A DNA stretch of 64,000 nucleotides from Streptomyces hyaluromycini (lineage in GTDB: Bacteria; Actinomycetota; Actinomycetes; Streptomycetales; Streptomycetaceae): assembly GCF_002217755.1 (NCBI RefSeq), contig NZ_BCFL01000020.1:124001-188000 (forward strand), written 5' to 3'. Below are positions 34,208 to 42,820 of the stretch, piece after piece. Position numbers and translations under genes: made by a program. How positions within the stretch are numbered: the stretch's first letter is position 1; the number at the start of each line of letters is the position of its first letter. The notes beneath the pieces are model-generated. The model ran no database searches. It saw nothing but the letters and a program-made list of their open reading frames with translations, and was not told the DNA's origin.

Positions 34208-34507
34208 GTGACGAATGTCATCGTGATCGGCGCCGCACTCGGCGGCCTCCAGACAGCCCTGCTCCTGGCCCGGGACGGCCATGACGTGACCGTACTCGAA
34301 CGGGATCCGGAGCCGCCGCCCGCCGACCCGGAGTCGTCGTGGTCGCGTTGGGAGCGCCCCGGAATCCCCCAGCTGCGCCTCCTCCACCTTCCGCTCGCCC
34401 GCTGGCGCCAGCTGGCCGAGGCCGGCGAGGATTTGATCGACTGTCTGGTGGGGTGTCTGGTCCGAGGTGTCCAGCCAGAGTCCACGGCGTGGGGTGTCCC
34501 GGTGTAG
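34208..34507 (+). pseudogene. truncated FAD-dependent monooxygenase (N-terminal fragment)
   Basis: Starts GTG 34208 and reads TNVIVIGAALGGLQTALLLA, with the dinucleotide-binding G-A-A-L-G-G, then D-V-T-V-L-E-R-D-P and PQLRLLHLPLARWRQLAEAG. This is the first ~72 residues of a ~450-residue monooxygenase. From about 34425 the frame becomes antisense to the 3' end of a kinase-like gene on the other strand and stops at 34507. The missing 3' part was therefore lost by a deletion that joined two convergent genes. Confidence 0.75.
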
Positions 34508-34830
34508 TGCGTCGTCCAGGATGCCGACCGTCCAGGGGCCGCCGTAGCCGTTCTTGTGGCGGCCGGCCTCACGCGCCGCGACTGCTTCGCGGCGTGGGGC
34601 AAGGACGACCAGGTACAGGGGCCTCGCCGTCACGGCGCCAAGGTAGGCGTTGCCTCGGCGGTCGGCCGGGGCGTGAACTCCTCGCGACCGGACACGATCA
34701 TCCGCCGGAAGCTGTCACCGCGCAGGTGCACGGAGCGTGGGAGCCGCTCGGCCGGCAGCTGGGCGACGGTGGACTTCCCTGCCGCCATGACTCCGGTGAC
34801 GAGCACGACCGCGGATCCGAGCTCCTGCAC
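34424..34830 (-). pseudogene. degenerate P-loop kinase (AAA-type) gene with internal deletion
   Basis: Two pieces on the minus strand. Piece one (34830 to ~34645) starts with a GTG and reads Q-E-L-G-S-A-V-V-L-V-T-G-V-M-A-A-G-K-S-T-V-A with an intact Walker A, then H-L-R-G-D-S-F-R. Piece two (~34640 to 34424), in another frame, reads RPLYLVVLAPRREAVAAREA and G-L-W-L-D-T-S-D-Q-T. Together they match the two ends of a ~180-residue P-loop kinase of the chloramphenicol-phosphotransferase-like group; roughly 50 central residues are missing and the frame shifts at the join. The 3' end runs into the truncated monooxygenase. Confidence 0.75.
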
Positions 34831-34873
34831 TGTGGGCCCCCGTCGCCTGTGCTGCTTTGATTCCCCATGACCG

Positions 34874-35542
34874 TCAGCCGGGGCGCTTGGCCATGACGAC
34901 CAGACCGGGCCCGCTGTACTCCTCCGGGGGGAGTCGCAGTTCGGCGACCGGGTTCAGGCCGGCTTGCTCGATCAGGCTGACGAGTTGTTCCGGCCGCCAC
35001 TTGTGTGTCGTCCAACGGACGGGTACGCCTCCGTAGGCCTCGGTGCGCACCGCGTCCTCGTCACCGACGTGTGTTCCGGTGATGAAGTGTCCGCCTGGCC
35101 TCAACGCGCGCGCGAACATGGCGAGGACCTGGGGAAGGACGTCCCGGGGGAGGTTGAACAGTGACCACCACCCGAGCACACCGCCCAAAGACGCTTCACC
35201 GAGGTCGAGTTCGGTGGCGGAAGCGACGGCGAAGCGGCACTCCGGATGAAGTCGGCGCGCGTTCTCGATCATGCGAGGAGAGAGATCCACCCCGGATACA
35301 TCGAGTCCGCGTTCGGCGAGGTAGGCGGTCACCGTTCCGGGCCCGCAGCCGACGTCGAGGACGGGCCCGAGCCCGCGCACGGTGTCGGCGAAGGCGTCGA
35401 TCGACGCCTTGAGCCATGGATGCCTACGGATGTCGCTGACTCCCGTCGTCACGACCATGTGGGCGTAGTTGTCGGCCACCCGGTCGTAGGACTCACGTAC
35501 GACGTCGAGATCGGCCGGGCGGTCAACAGGGTGTGCGCGCAT
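34874..35542 (-). CDS. class I SAM-dependent methyltransferase
   Basis: 222 residues. Motif I is V-L-D-V-G-C-G-P-G-T (61-70), motif II V-S-G-V-D-L-S-P-R-M-I, then LGWWSLFNLPRDVLPQ and L-R-P-G-G-H-F-I-T-G-T. UbiE/COQ5-like, substrate unknown. ATG 35542 has no clear ribosome-binding site, but TATCGT lies 6 bases before the ATG, as expected of a -10 box in leaderless transcription, which is common in Streptomyces. A longer frame to 35710 lacks a good start. Confidence 0.85.
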   Translation of the reverse strand: MRAHPVDRPADLDVVRESYDRVADNYAHMVVTTGVSDIRRHPWLKASIDAFADTVRGLGPVLDVGCGPGTVTAYLAERGLDVSGVDLSPRMIENARRLHPECRFAVASATELDLGEASLGGVLGWWSLFNLPRDVLPQVLAMFARALRPGGHFITGTHVGDEDAVRTEAYGGVPVRWTTHKWRPEQLVSLIEQAGLNPVAELRLPPEEYSGPGLVVMAKRPG

Positions 35543-35800
35543 CAGCCAACGATAGGGCTGCGCGGCGGACTTGGGGCCTGTGAAGCGGTTGGCACACAGC
35601 CGTTCCCCACGGTCCGGCCGGGCATCGGCACCCCCGTCGGCCGGACCCGGCCTCACGACACGCCGACGAACATCGCCCGGACGTGGGACGTTTCCGTGTC
35701 GCCGGGGCATCCGGGGCGGTGACGGTGTGTGATGACCTCGGGGTTCGGAGTTTCCGCAGTCCTGTTCTCACCGTTGTCGAACTTCACGAAGGACTTCACG

Positions 35801-36115
35801 ATGCGCCTGCTCCGTCCGCTCGCCGTCGCTCTCGGCGGGCTTGCCCTCGCCGTCATCACCATGGGTCCGGCGGCCGCCGCCGAGGGGACGTTCGTCTGGG
35901 TGGGGCCGAAGGGCAAGGCGTACGCCATCCAGAACCCGCCGGACCGCAAGTGCCTCGACATGGCGCAGGAGGCGCGCGGGCCGCAGAACGCCACGAAGAA
36001 GGCGCTCGTCGTCTACAGCAAGCCGAAGTGCAAGGGCACCACGCACCGGGTCGCCCCCGGACACTCGGCGTCCGGCAGCGTGCACTTCGCCAGCGTGGTC
36101 TTCAACCCCCGTTAG
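35801..36115 (+). CDS. small secreted protein, one Cys pair
   Basis: 104 residues. The signal peptide MRLLRPLAVALGGLALAVIT is followed by M-G-P-A-A-A-A-E (cleavage about residue 27). The mature ~77 residues carry exactly two cysteines (R-K-C-L-D and K-C-K-G), likely a single disulfide after export, and end S-V-V-F-N-P-R. It resembles small beta-rich secreted proteins found in many Streptomyces, with no known function. ATG 35801 is preferred because GAAGGA lies 8 bases upstream. Confidence 0.8.
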   Translation: MRLLRPLAVALGGLALAVITMGPAAAAEGTFVWVGPKGKAYAIQNPPDRKCLDMAQEARGPQNATKKALVVYSKPKCKGTTHRVAPGHSASGSVHFASVVFNPR

Positions 36116-36164
36116 GCAGCTCGGCAACGCCCCGCAAGGGCGCGGAACCAACACGACCAGCCCT

Positions 36165-36204
36165 CCGGTGACGCCGATCACGAGGTGGTGATCGGCGCCA
36201 CCGG
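36165..36204. terminator. long bidirectional hairpin
   Basis: CCGGTG-A-CGCCGATCAC, loop GAGGTG, GTGATCGGCG-C-CACCGG: a 17-bp stem with one mismatch. It lies between the small secreted protein gene (+) and the LysE remnant (-), so it can serve both directions. Confidence 0.75.
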
Positions 36205-36257
36205 TCGTTGCGCACACGCCAGACGGTGCCTTCCGGATCAGCACCCACCGGCTCCGG

Positions 36258-36608
36258 TCAGACTCCCCCGGCCACCGCCACGCCGAGCCCGCACAGCACC
36301 ACGCCGGTGACGATGTTCAGCGCGCGCCGCACCGCCGGCCGGGACACCAGGGCCCGGCCCCGGCCGACGGCCCAGGTGAAGAGCAGGTACCAGCAGACGT
36401 TGACGACGGCCCAGAGGACGCCCAGCGCGATGCTGCTCAGCAGAACGGGGCCGTCGGCCGTGACGAACTGGGGCAGCACCGACACGGCGAACACCCCGGC
36501 CTTCGGATTGCCCAGCGTCGTACCCAGTCCGGCACCGTACGCGCCCCGGAGACCGCCGGGGCCGTCCGCCCCGCCGCCCGGGTCGATCTCGGCGGCGCCC
36601 TGCTTCGC
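36258..36608 (-). pseudogene. LysE-family exporter, 5' half deleted
   Basis: The surviving minus-strand frame reads L-G-N-P-K-A-G-V-F-A-V-S-V-L-P-Q-F-V and then two hydrophobic spans ending V-L-C-G-L-G-V-A-V-A-G-G-V. N-P-K-(A/V) followed by F-P-Q/L-P-Q-F is the mid-protein signature of LysE/RhtB exporters of about 205 residues. Everything upstream of about residue 90 is missing: at ~36610 the sequence passes directly into the body of a LysR gene on the other strand. An internal ATG at 36494 could start a 78-residue piece, unlikely to work as a transporter. Confidence 0.8.
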
Positions 36609-36619
36609 CGCCGCCCTGG

Positions 36620-37168
36620 TTGTCCGACCGCGGCGTCGAGCGGATCGCCGCGGGCGAACTCGACGTCGCGGTGATCGCCTCCTGGGCGCTTCCCCCGGAG
36701 CCGCCCCCGCACCTCACAGTGCACACGCTGCTGCGGGACCCCATGGTCATCGTCCTGCCCGACGACCACCCCCTGGTCACCGGGTCCCCCGACGGCACAC
36801 CTCTGCGCCTGGAGCAGCTCCGGGACGAGTCCTGGGTGACCATCCTCGCCGGACACGCCGCCCGGGAGCAGCTGGACCGGGCGGCGATCGGCGCCGGATT
36901 CACCCCCAGGATCCGGTTCCAGACGGCGTCGTACGACCTGGCCCAGGCCCTCGTCGGCACCGGCTACGGCGTGGCGCTCGTCTCCCGGCTGGCGCTCACC
37001 CGGGTCCCCGGCACCACGCACCGCCCGCTGGCCGACCCGCCGCTCCACCGCGACCTGCACGCCGTGACCCGGTCCGACACCGCGCTGACCCCGCTGGCGG
37101 ACGTCTTCCGGACCCTGCTGCTCGACGTGGCCACCGACCTGAGGGGCATCTGGTCGTCACAGGGGTGA
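36620..37168 (+). pseudogene. LysR-family regulator, DNA-binding half deleted
   Basis: The plus-strand frame (from TTG 36620) reads RGVERIAAGELDVAVIASW, then R-D-P-M-V-I-V-L-P-D-D-H-P-L and G-T-G-Y-G-V-A-L-V-S-R-L, the effector-binding domain of a LysR regulator. The ~130 N-terminal residues, including the HTH, are missing. LysR and LysE genes are often divergent partners, so one deletion took out both 5' ends and their shared promoter. Confidence 0.8.
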
Positions 37169-37269
37169 GCGAGCGACCGCCCAGGCAGGGGCCCGACGCG
37201 GCACGGAGGGTTCGCGCGGTCTTCCGCACGGGTTCAGAACATCGCGACCCGCATCACACCCGGACCCCC

Positions 37270-37300
37270 TTGATCGATCATTCACCGGCCGGTTTAGCAT
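37270..37300 (+). promoter_or_regulatory. possible promoter of the GAPDH gene
   Basis: TTGATC (37270-37275), 19 bases, TAGCAT (37295-37300), 38 bases before the GTG start. The spacing is longer than ideal. Confidence 0.4.
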
Positions 37301-37337
37301 ATGAGCGCCACCCAGCTCGATCGAGAGATTCAGGTCT

Positions 37338-38783
37338 GTGACTGTCAACGACGACTCGTTCACCAACTGGAAGAACCGCGAGGAGATCGCGGAGTCGATG
37401 ATCCCGCTCATCGGGAAGCTGCACCGGGAGCAGGACGTGACGGTCCTCCTCCACAGCCGCTCCCTGGTGAACAAGTCGGTGGTCAGCATCCTCAAGACCC
37501 ACCGCTTCGCCCGCCAGATCGACGGGGCCGAGCTCTCGGTCACCGAGACGATGCCGTTCCTGCGGGCGCTCACCACGCTCGACCTCGGCCCCTCCCAGAT
37601 CGACATCGGCATGCTCGCCGCGACCTACAAGGCCGACGACCGGGGCCTGAGCGTCGAGGCGTTCACCGCGGAGGAGGTCGCCGGGGCCACCGGCGCCAAC
37701 AAGATCGACCGCCGGGAGCCGCGGGACGTCGTCCTGTACGGCTTCGGCCGCATCGGCCGGCTGGTCGCCCGGCTGCTCATCGAGAAGGCCGGCTCGGGCA
37801 ACGGCCTGCGCCTGCGGGCCATCGTGGTGCGCGGCGCGGGCGGCGAGGACATCGTCAAGCGCGCCTCGCTGCTGCGCCGCGACTCCATCCACGGTCAGTT
37901 CCAGGGCACGATCACCGTGGACGAGGAGAACAGCACGATCCTCGCCAACGGCAACGAGATCAAGGTGATCTACGCCGACGACCCGTCCCAGGTCGACTAC
38001 ACGGAGTACGGCATCCGGAACGCGATCCTCATCGACAACACGGGCAAGTGGCGGGACCGCGAGGGCCTGTCCACGCACCTGCGCCCCGGTATCGAGAAGG
38101 TCGTCCTGACCGCGCCGGGCAAGGGCGACGTCCCGAACATCGTGCACGGCGTCAACCACGACACCGTCAAGCCGGACGAGCAGATCCTGTCCTGCGCGTC
38201 CTGCACCACCAACGCGATCGTGCCGCCGCTGAAGGCCATGGCCGACGAGTACGGGGTGCTGCGCGGGCACGTGGAGACCGTGCACTCGTTCACCAACGAC
38301 CAGAACCTGCTGGACAACTACCACAAGTCGGAGCGCCGCGGCCGGTCCGCGCCGCTCAACATGGTCATCACCGAGACCGGTGCCGCCTCCGCCGTGGCGA
38401 AGGCGCTGCCGGACCTGAAGGCGCGGATCACCGGCAGCTCGATCCGGGTCCCGGTGCCGGACGTGTCGATCGCGATCCTCAACCTCCAGCTGGCCCGCGA
38501 GGCCTCCCGCGAGGAGGTCCTCGACTACCTCCGCGAGGTGTCGCTGACCTCTCCGCTCAAGCGCCAGATCGACTTCATCACCGCCCCGGACGCGGTCTCC
38601 AGCGACTTCATCGGCTCCCGCCACGCGTCGATCGTCGACGCCGGCGCGCTGAAGGTGGAGGGCGACAACGCGATCCTCTACCTCTGGTACGACAACGAGT
38701 TCGGCTACTCCTGCCAGGTGGTCCGGGTCGTCCAGTACGTCTCGGGCGTGGAGTACCCGACGTTCCCGTCCCCGGCGGTCTGA
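37338..38783 (+). CDS. gap: glyceraldehyde-3-phosphate dehydrogenase, long form
   Basis: 481 residues. The cofactor motif G-F-G-R-I-G-R is at 135-141, the catalytic Cys is in A-S-C289-T-T-N, and the partner His in V-E-T-V-H-S-F-T-N-D-Q. Classical GAPDH is ~335 residues; this has a ~125-residue N-terminal extension (NDDSFTNWKNREEIAESMIP) and insertions, as in the long GAPDH branch present beside the normal one in many actinomycetes. It oxidises glyceraldehyde-3-phosphate with NAD(P) and phosphate. GTG 37338 is weakly supported by a nearby AGG. It ends at a very strong terminator. Confidence 0.9.
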   Translation: MTVNDDSFTNWKNREEIAESMIPLIGKLHREQDVTVLLHSRSLVNKSVVSILKTHRFARQIDGAELSVTETMPFLRALTTLDLGPSQIDIGMLAATYKADDRGLSVEAFTAEEVAGATGANKIDRREPRDVVLYGFGRIGRLVARLLIEKAGSGNGLRLRAIVVRGAGGEDIVKRASLLRRDSIHGQFQGTITVDEENSTILANGNEIKVIYADDPSQVDYTEYGIRNAILIDNTGKWRDREGLSTHLRPGIEKVVLTAPGKGDVPNIVHGVNHDTVKPDEQILSCASCTTNAIVPPLKAMADEYGVLRGHVETVHSFTNDQNLLDNYHKSERRGRSAPLNMVITETGAASAVAKALPDLKARITGSSIRVPVPDVSIAILNLQLAREASREEVLDYLREVSLTSPLKRQIDFITAPDAVSSDFIGSRHASIVDAGALKVEGDNAILYLWYDNEFGYSCQVVRVVQYVSGVEYPTFPSPAV

Positions 38784-38798
38784 CCGCCTCGTCTCCGG

Positions 38799-38836
38799 CA
38801 GCCCGGCCCCTCTGCGCGCGCAGAGGGGCCGGGCTG
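38799..38836. terminator. strong terminator after the GAPDH gene
   Basis: A perfect 17-bp stem (38799-38815 with 38820-38836) with a 4-base GCGC loop, 16 bases past the stop. It insulates the arabinosidase operon that follows. Confidence 0.85.
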
Positions 38837-38845
38837 TCCGCACTC

Positions 38846-38884
38846 TTGACGCGATCACGGCCCGATGGCAGATTTTTATCGATA
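38846..38884 (+). promoter_or_regulatory. promoter and LacI-type operator of the arabinosidase operon
   Basis: TTGACG (38846-38851), 17 bases, CAGATT (38869-38874), then the 8-bp palindrome TATCGATA (38877-38884) over the expected transcription start. A palindrome with a central CG placed there is what a LacI-family repressor would use; such a repressor is the third gene of the operon. A related AT-rich stretch, CATATATCGAAC, lies at 38909-38920. Confidence 0.6.
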
Positions 38885-38946
38885 CAACCGAGTCTGCGAA
38901 CTCCGTTCCATATATCGAACACGTCCGTCCGGTCAGGAGTGCCCGC

Positions 38947-40470
38947 GTGCCCACCGCCACCGCGATCATCAACCTCGACATCGAGGGCCCTACGATCAGC
39001 CGCCACCTCTACGGCCACTTCGCCGAGCACCTCGGCCGCTGCGTCTACGGCGGCTTCTGGGTCGGCGAGGACTCCCCGGTCCCCAACGAGGGCGGCATCC
39101 GCCTGGACGTCGTCGAGGCGCTGCGTGCACTGGACATCCCCAACCTGCGCTGGCCCGGCGGCTGTTTCGCCGACGAGTACCACTGGCAGGACGGCGTCGG
39201 CCCGCGCGAGCGGCGCCCCCGGATGGTCAACACGCACTGGGGCAACGTCGAGGAGAACAACCACTTCGGCACCCACGAGTTCATGGCCCTGTGCGAACTC
39301 CTCGGCGCCGAGCCCTACATCAGCGGCAACGTCGGCTCGGGCACCGTCCGCGAGATGAGCGAGTGGGTGGAGTACCTCACCCGGGACGGCGACAGCCCGA
39401 TGGTGCGGCTGCGCAAGGAGAACGGCCGCGAGGAGCCCTGGCGGGTGAAGTACTGGGGCATCGGCAACGAGACCTGGGGCTGCGGCGGCAACATGCGCGC
39501 CGAGTACTCCGCCGACCTGGCCCGCCAGTACGCCACGTACTGCCGCGACCACGGCGACAACAAGCTCTACCGGATCGCCTCGGGCGCCTCCGACGCCGAC
39601 TACAAGTGGACCGAGACGCTGATGCAGCAGATCAGCTGCTTCGGCTGCGAGGCCACCCCGAAGACCTTCTTCCAGGGCATCTCCGTGCACTACTACACGC
39701 TCTCCGGCCCCTGGGAGGCCAAGGGCAGCGCCACCGGGTTCACGGCCGACGACCACTACCGCACGATGCTGTCCGCCCGCCGCATCGACCGCATCCTCAC
39801 CGGCCACTCCACGGTCATGGACGTCTACGACCCGGGCCGCACGGTCGGTCTCGTCCTGGACGAGTGGGGCACCTGGTGGGACGTGGAGCCCGGCACCAAC
39901 CCCGGCTTCCTCTTCCAGCAGAACACCCTGCGCGACGCGCTGGTGGCGAGCACCCACTTCGACATCTTCCACAAGCACGCCGCCCGCCTGCACATGGCCA
40001 ACATCGCCCAGACCGTCAACGTCCTCCAGGCCATGCTCCTCACCGACGGCGACGCCCTGGTGCTGACCCCGACCTACCACGTCTTCGAGATGAACAAGGG
40101 CCACCAGGACGCCACCTCGCTCCCGGTGCACGTACGCGGCGAGGGCACCCGGCGCCAGGTCGGGGACGCCGAACTCGACACCCTGTCCGCCTCCGCCAGC
40201 GTCAAGGACGGCACGGTCCTGATCTCGCTGAGCAACCTGGACGCCGAGGAACCCACCGAGGTCACCCTCGACCTGCGCGGCGGCACCCTCGGCGAACCGG
40301 CCGCCCGTATCCTCACCGCCGACAAGCTCCAGGCCCACAACACCCCCGAGGCCTCGGCGGCCGTCACCCCCCGGGCGTTCGACGGTGTGTCCGTGACCGG
40401 CGGCGGGCTGCGGCTCACCCTCCCGCCTCACTCGTTCGTGACCGTCCAGGCTCCGCTGAACCAGCGCTGA
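38947..40470 (+). CDS. GH51 alpha-L-arabinofuranosidase
   Basis: 507 residues, standard for intracellular GH51. The catalytic acid/base is Glu175 in G-I-G-N-E-T-W-G and the nucleophile Glu306 in L-V-L-D-E-W-G-T-W. Other signatures are LRWPGGCFADEYHWQDGVGP and T-Y-H-V-F-E-M-N. No signal peptide, so it acts on imported arabino-oligosaccharides. GTG 38947 has AGGAG about 7 bases upstream. First gene of an operon with GH27 (17-base gap) and a LacI regulator. Confidence 0.95.
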   Translation: MPTATAIINLDIEGPTISRHLYGHFAEHLGRCVYGGFWVGEDSPVPNEGGIRLDVVEALRALDIPNLRWPGGCFADEYHWQDGVGPRERRPRMVNTHWGNVEENNHFGTHEFMALCELLGAEPYISGNVGSGTVREMSEWVEYLTRDGDSPMVRLRKENGREEPWRVKYWGIGNETWGCGGNMRAEYSADLARQYATYCRDHGDNKLYRIASGASDADYKWTETLMQQISCFGCEATPKTFFQGISVHYYTLSGPWEAKGSATGFTADDHYRTMLSARRIDRILTGHSTVMDVYDPGRTVGLVLDEWGTWWDVEPGTNPGFLFQQNTLRDALVASTHFDIFHKHAARLHMANIAQTVNVLQAMLLTDGDALVLTPTYHVFEMNKGHQDATSLPVHVRGEGTRRQVGDAELDTLSASASVKDGTVLISLSNLDAEEPTEVTLDLRGGTLGEPAARILTADKLQAHNTPEASAAVTPRAFDGVSVTGGGLRLTLPPHSFVTVQAPLNQR

Positions 40471-40487
40471 CCCGCAGGAGTGCGCAC

Positions 40488-41789
40488 ATGACCCGATCCG
40501 CACGTCCGCTGCCCGCCCGCCATCTGCGGCCGCCCATGGGCTGGAACAGCTGGGACTGCTACGGCACCACCGTCACCGAGGAAGAGGTCCTCGCCAACGC
40601 GGAGTTCATGCGCGAGCACCTGCTCCCGCACGGCTGGGACACCGTCGTCGTCGACATCCAGTGGTACGAGCCCACCGCCCGCGCCCACGGCTACAACCCG
40701 GACGCCCCGCTCGTCCTCGACGGCCACGGCCGCCAGCTCCCGGCGCCCAACAGGTTCCCCTCGGCCGCGGGCGGGGCGGGTTTCGGGCCGCTGGCGGCGC
40801 GGGTGCACGCCATGGGCCTGCGGTTCGGGCTGCACATCATGCGGGGCATCCCACGGCGCGCGGTCGAGGCGGAACTGCCCGTGCTCGGGACGGAGTTCAC
40901 GGCCGCGGAGGTGGCCGACACCGGCTCCGTGTGCCCCTGGAACTCCGACAACTACGGCCTGGACCACGACCACCCCGGCGCCCAGGCCTACTACGACTCC
41001 CAGGTCGCCCAGTTCGCCGCCTGGGGCGTCGACTTCGTCAAGGCCGACGACATGCTCTTCCCGTACCACGAGCGGGAGATCGCCGCCTACGCGCGGGCGA
41101 TCGAGCGCAGCGGGCGGGCCATCGAGCTGAGCCTCTCCCCCGGTACCGACATGTCCCTCGCCCGCCTGGACCACCTGCGGGAGCACGCCACCATGTGGCG
41201 GGTCTGCGACGATCTGTGGGACCGCTGGGAGGACGTCGAGGCGCAGTTCGCACGCATGGCCCGCTGGGCCCCCTGGCAGGGCCGGCAGGGCTGGGCGGAC
41301 GCCGACATGCTGCCGCTCGGCCACATCGGGATCCGCGCCGAGCGCGGCGCGGACCGCCAGTCGGCCCTCACCCACCCCGAGCAGGTCAGCCTGCTCACCC
41401 TCTGGCTGATCTCCCGCTCCCCGCTGATGATGGGCGGCGACCTGCCCACCTCCCCGCCCGGAACCATCGCGCTGCTCACCAACGACGAGGCCCTCGACGT
41501 CCTGTGGCACAGCACCGGCAACCAGGAGGTGCTGCGGGAACGGGACCTGGTGCTCTGGACCGCCCGGGACACCGACGGGCACACCCGGTACGCGGCGGTG
41601 TTCTCGCTGGCCGACGAGGAGCGGCGCTTCGAGGTGCCGCTCGGGGCGGTCGGGGCCACCCCTCGCGACCGCGTCCGGGAGCTGTGGACCCGCACCGGCA
41701 CCGCCCATGACGGCCGGCGGCTGGTGACCGTGCTGCCCGCCCACGGTGCCGCCCTCTATCGTCTTGCCGAGGACGACCGGCGGGAGTGA
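40488..41789 (+). CDS. GH27-type alpha-galactosidase / beta-L-arabinopyranosidase
   Basis: 433 residues. The opening P-P-M-G-W-N-S-W-D-C-Y-G is the GH27 entry motif. The nucleophile Asp is in D-F-V-K-A-D-D-M (about residue 187) and the acid/base Asp in W-R-V-C-D-D-L-W (about 241-242). S-R-S-P-L-M-M-G-G-D closes the barrel. No signal peptide; cytoplasmic. Beside GH51 and a secreted arabinosidase, removal of L-arabinopyranose is as likely as alpha-galactose, since GH27 covers both. ATG 40488 has AGGAG 7 bases upstream; its stop overlaps the LacI start. Confidence 0.88.
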   Translation: MTRSARPLPARHLRPPMGWNSWDCYGTTVTEEEVLANAEFMREHLLPHGWDTVVVDIQWYEPTARAHGYNPDAPLVLDGHGRQLPAPNRFPSAAGGAGFGPLAARVHAMGLRFGLHIMRGIPRRAVEAELPVLGTEFTAAEVADTGSVCPWNSDNYGLDHDHPGAQAYYDSQVAQFAAWGVDFVKADDMLFPYHEREIAAYARAIERSGRAIELSLSPGTDMSLARLDHLREHATMWRVCDDLWDRWEDVEAQFARMARWAPWQGRQGWADADMLPLGHIGIRAERGADRQSALTHPEQVSLLTLWLISRSPLMMGGDLPTSPPGTIALLTNDEALDVLWHSTGNQEVLRERDLVLWTARDTDGHTRYAAVFSLADEERRFEVPLGAVGATPRDRVRELWTRTGTAHDGRRLVTVLPAHGAALYRLAEDDRRE

Positions 41790-42799
41790 GTGTGGCGACG
41801 ATCCAGGACGTGGCGAAGGCCGCCGGGGTGTCGGCGATGACCGTCTCCAACGTGATCAACGGGCATCCCAACGTCCGCCCGGCCACCCGGGAACGCGTCC
41901 TGGAGGCGGTGGACCGGCTCGGCTACCGGGTCAACGTGGCCGCCCGCAACCTGCGCAGGGGCCGTACCGGGACCCTCTGCCTGGCCGTCCCCGAGATCAA
42001 CCGCCCGTACTACGGCCGGCTGGCCGCCTCGATCATCGCGGCGGCCGCCCGGCACGGCCTGCGGGTGAGCATCGAGCAGACCGGCGCCCGCCGGGAGAAC
42101 GAGCTGGCGGCGCTCTCCCTGTCCCGCAACCGGCTCTACGACGGCCTCATCCTCAGCACGGCCGGCATGGGGCCGGCCGATGTCGAGGCGCTGGACGTCG
42201 ACCATCCGGTGGTGATCCTCGGCGAGCGGATCTTCGGCGGGCCCGTCGACCATGTCGCCATGCCGAACGAGGCCGCCTCCGAGGCCGCGACCCGTCATCT
42301 CGTCGAGCGGGGCTGCCGGCGGATCGCCATCGTGTGCGGGCCGCTGGGCGGCGAGGTCGACGTGTCGAGCCTGCGGCACGCCGGGTATCTGCGGGCGCTG
42401 GCCGCCGCGGGGCTGCCGGCGGACCCGGAGCTGGTGGTGACCACCAGGTCGCTCACCATGCAGGAGGCCGCCCGCCGCGTCCGGGAGCGGATGGCGGAGG
42501 GCCTCGCCTTCGACGGGGTGTTCTGTGTGACGGACACGGTGGCCATGGGCGTGCTGCGCGCCCTCGCCGACGCCGGGGTCCGGGTGCCGGAGCAGGTCAG
42601 GGTGATCGGCTTCGACAACGTCGACGAGAGCGCGTACCTCGTGCCCTCCCTGTCCAGCGTCGACCCGGACCACGATCTGATGGCCGAACGCGCGGTCACC
42701 CTGCTGGCGGCCCGCATCGACCGGAGCGGGCCGGGACCGGAACGGGAGGAGTTCACCGGTCCGTTCCGTCTGGTGGTGCGGGAGTCCACGGGCGGCTGA
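41786..42799 (+). CDS. LacI-family repressor of the arabinoside operon
   Basis: 337 residues. The N-terminal HTH reads T-I-Q-D-V-A-K-A-A-G-V-S-A-M-T-V-S-N-V-I-N and the hinge helix follows around residue 50-58. The periplasmic-binding-like core includes DGVFCVTDTVAMGVLRALAD and V-R-V-I-G-F-D-N-V-D-E-S. GTG 41786 overlaps the GH27 stop (GTGA); GTG 41792 is an alternative. Its likely operator is TATCGATA at 38877-38884, giving autoregulation of the operon by a released sugar. Confidence 0.92.
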   Translation: MSVATIQDVAKAAGVSAMTVSNVINGHPNVRPATRERVLEAVDRLGYRVNVAARNLRRGRTGTLCLAVPEINRPYYGRLAASIIAAAARHGLRVSIEQTGARRENELAALSLSRNRLYDGLILSTAGMGPADVEALDVDHPVVILGERIFGGPVDHVAMPNEAASEAATRHLVERGCRRIAIVCGPLGGEVDVSSLRHAGYLRALAAAGLPADPELVVTTRSLTMQEAARRVRERMAEGLAFDGVFCVTDTVAMGVLRALADAGVRVPEQVRVIGFDNVDESAYLVPSLSSVDPDHDLMAERAVTLLAARIDRSGPGPEREEFTGPFRLVVRESTGG

Positions 42800-42820
42800 C
42801 CCCGCGTCCCTGCCGTGCTG

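Noticed and set aside
36238..36960. 240-codon minus-strand frame across the LysE/LysR junction
   Set aside because: It combines antisense LysR sequence with an off-frame part of LysE; the family motifs lie in other frames.
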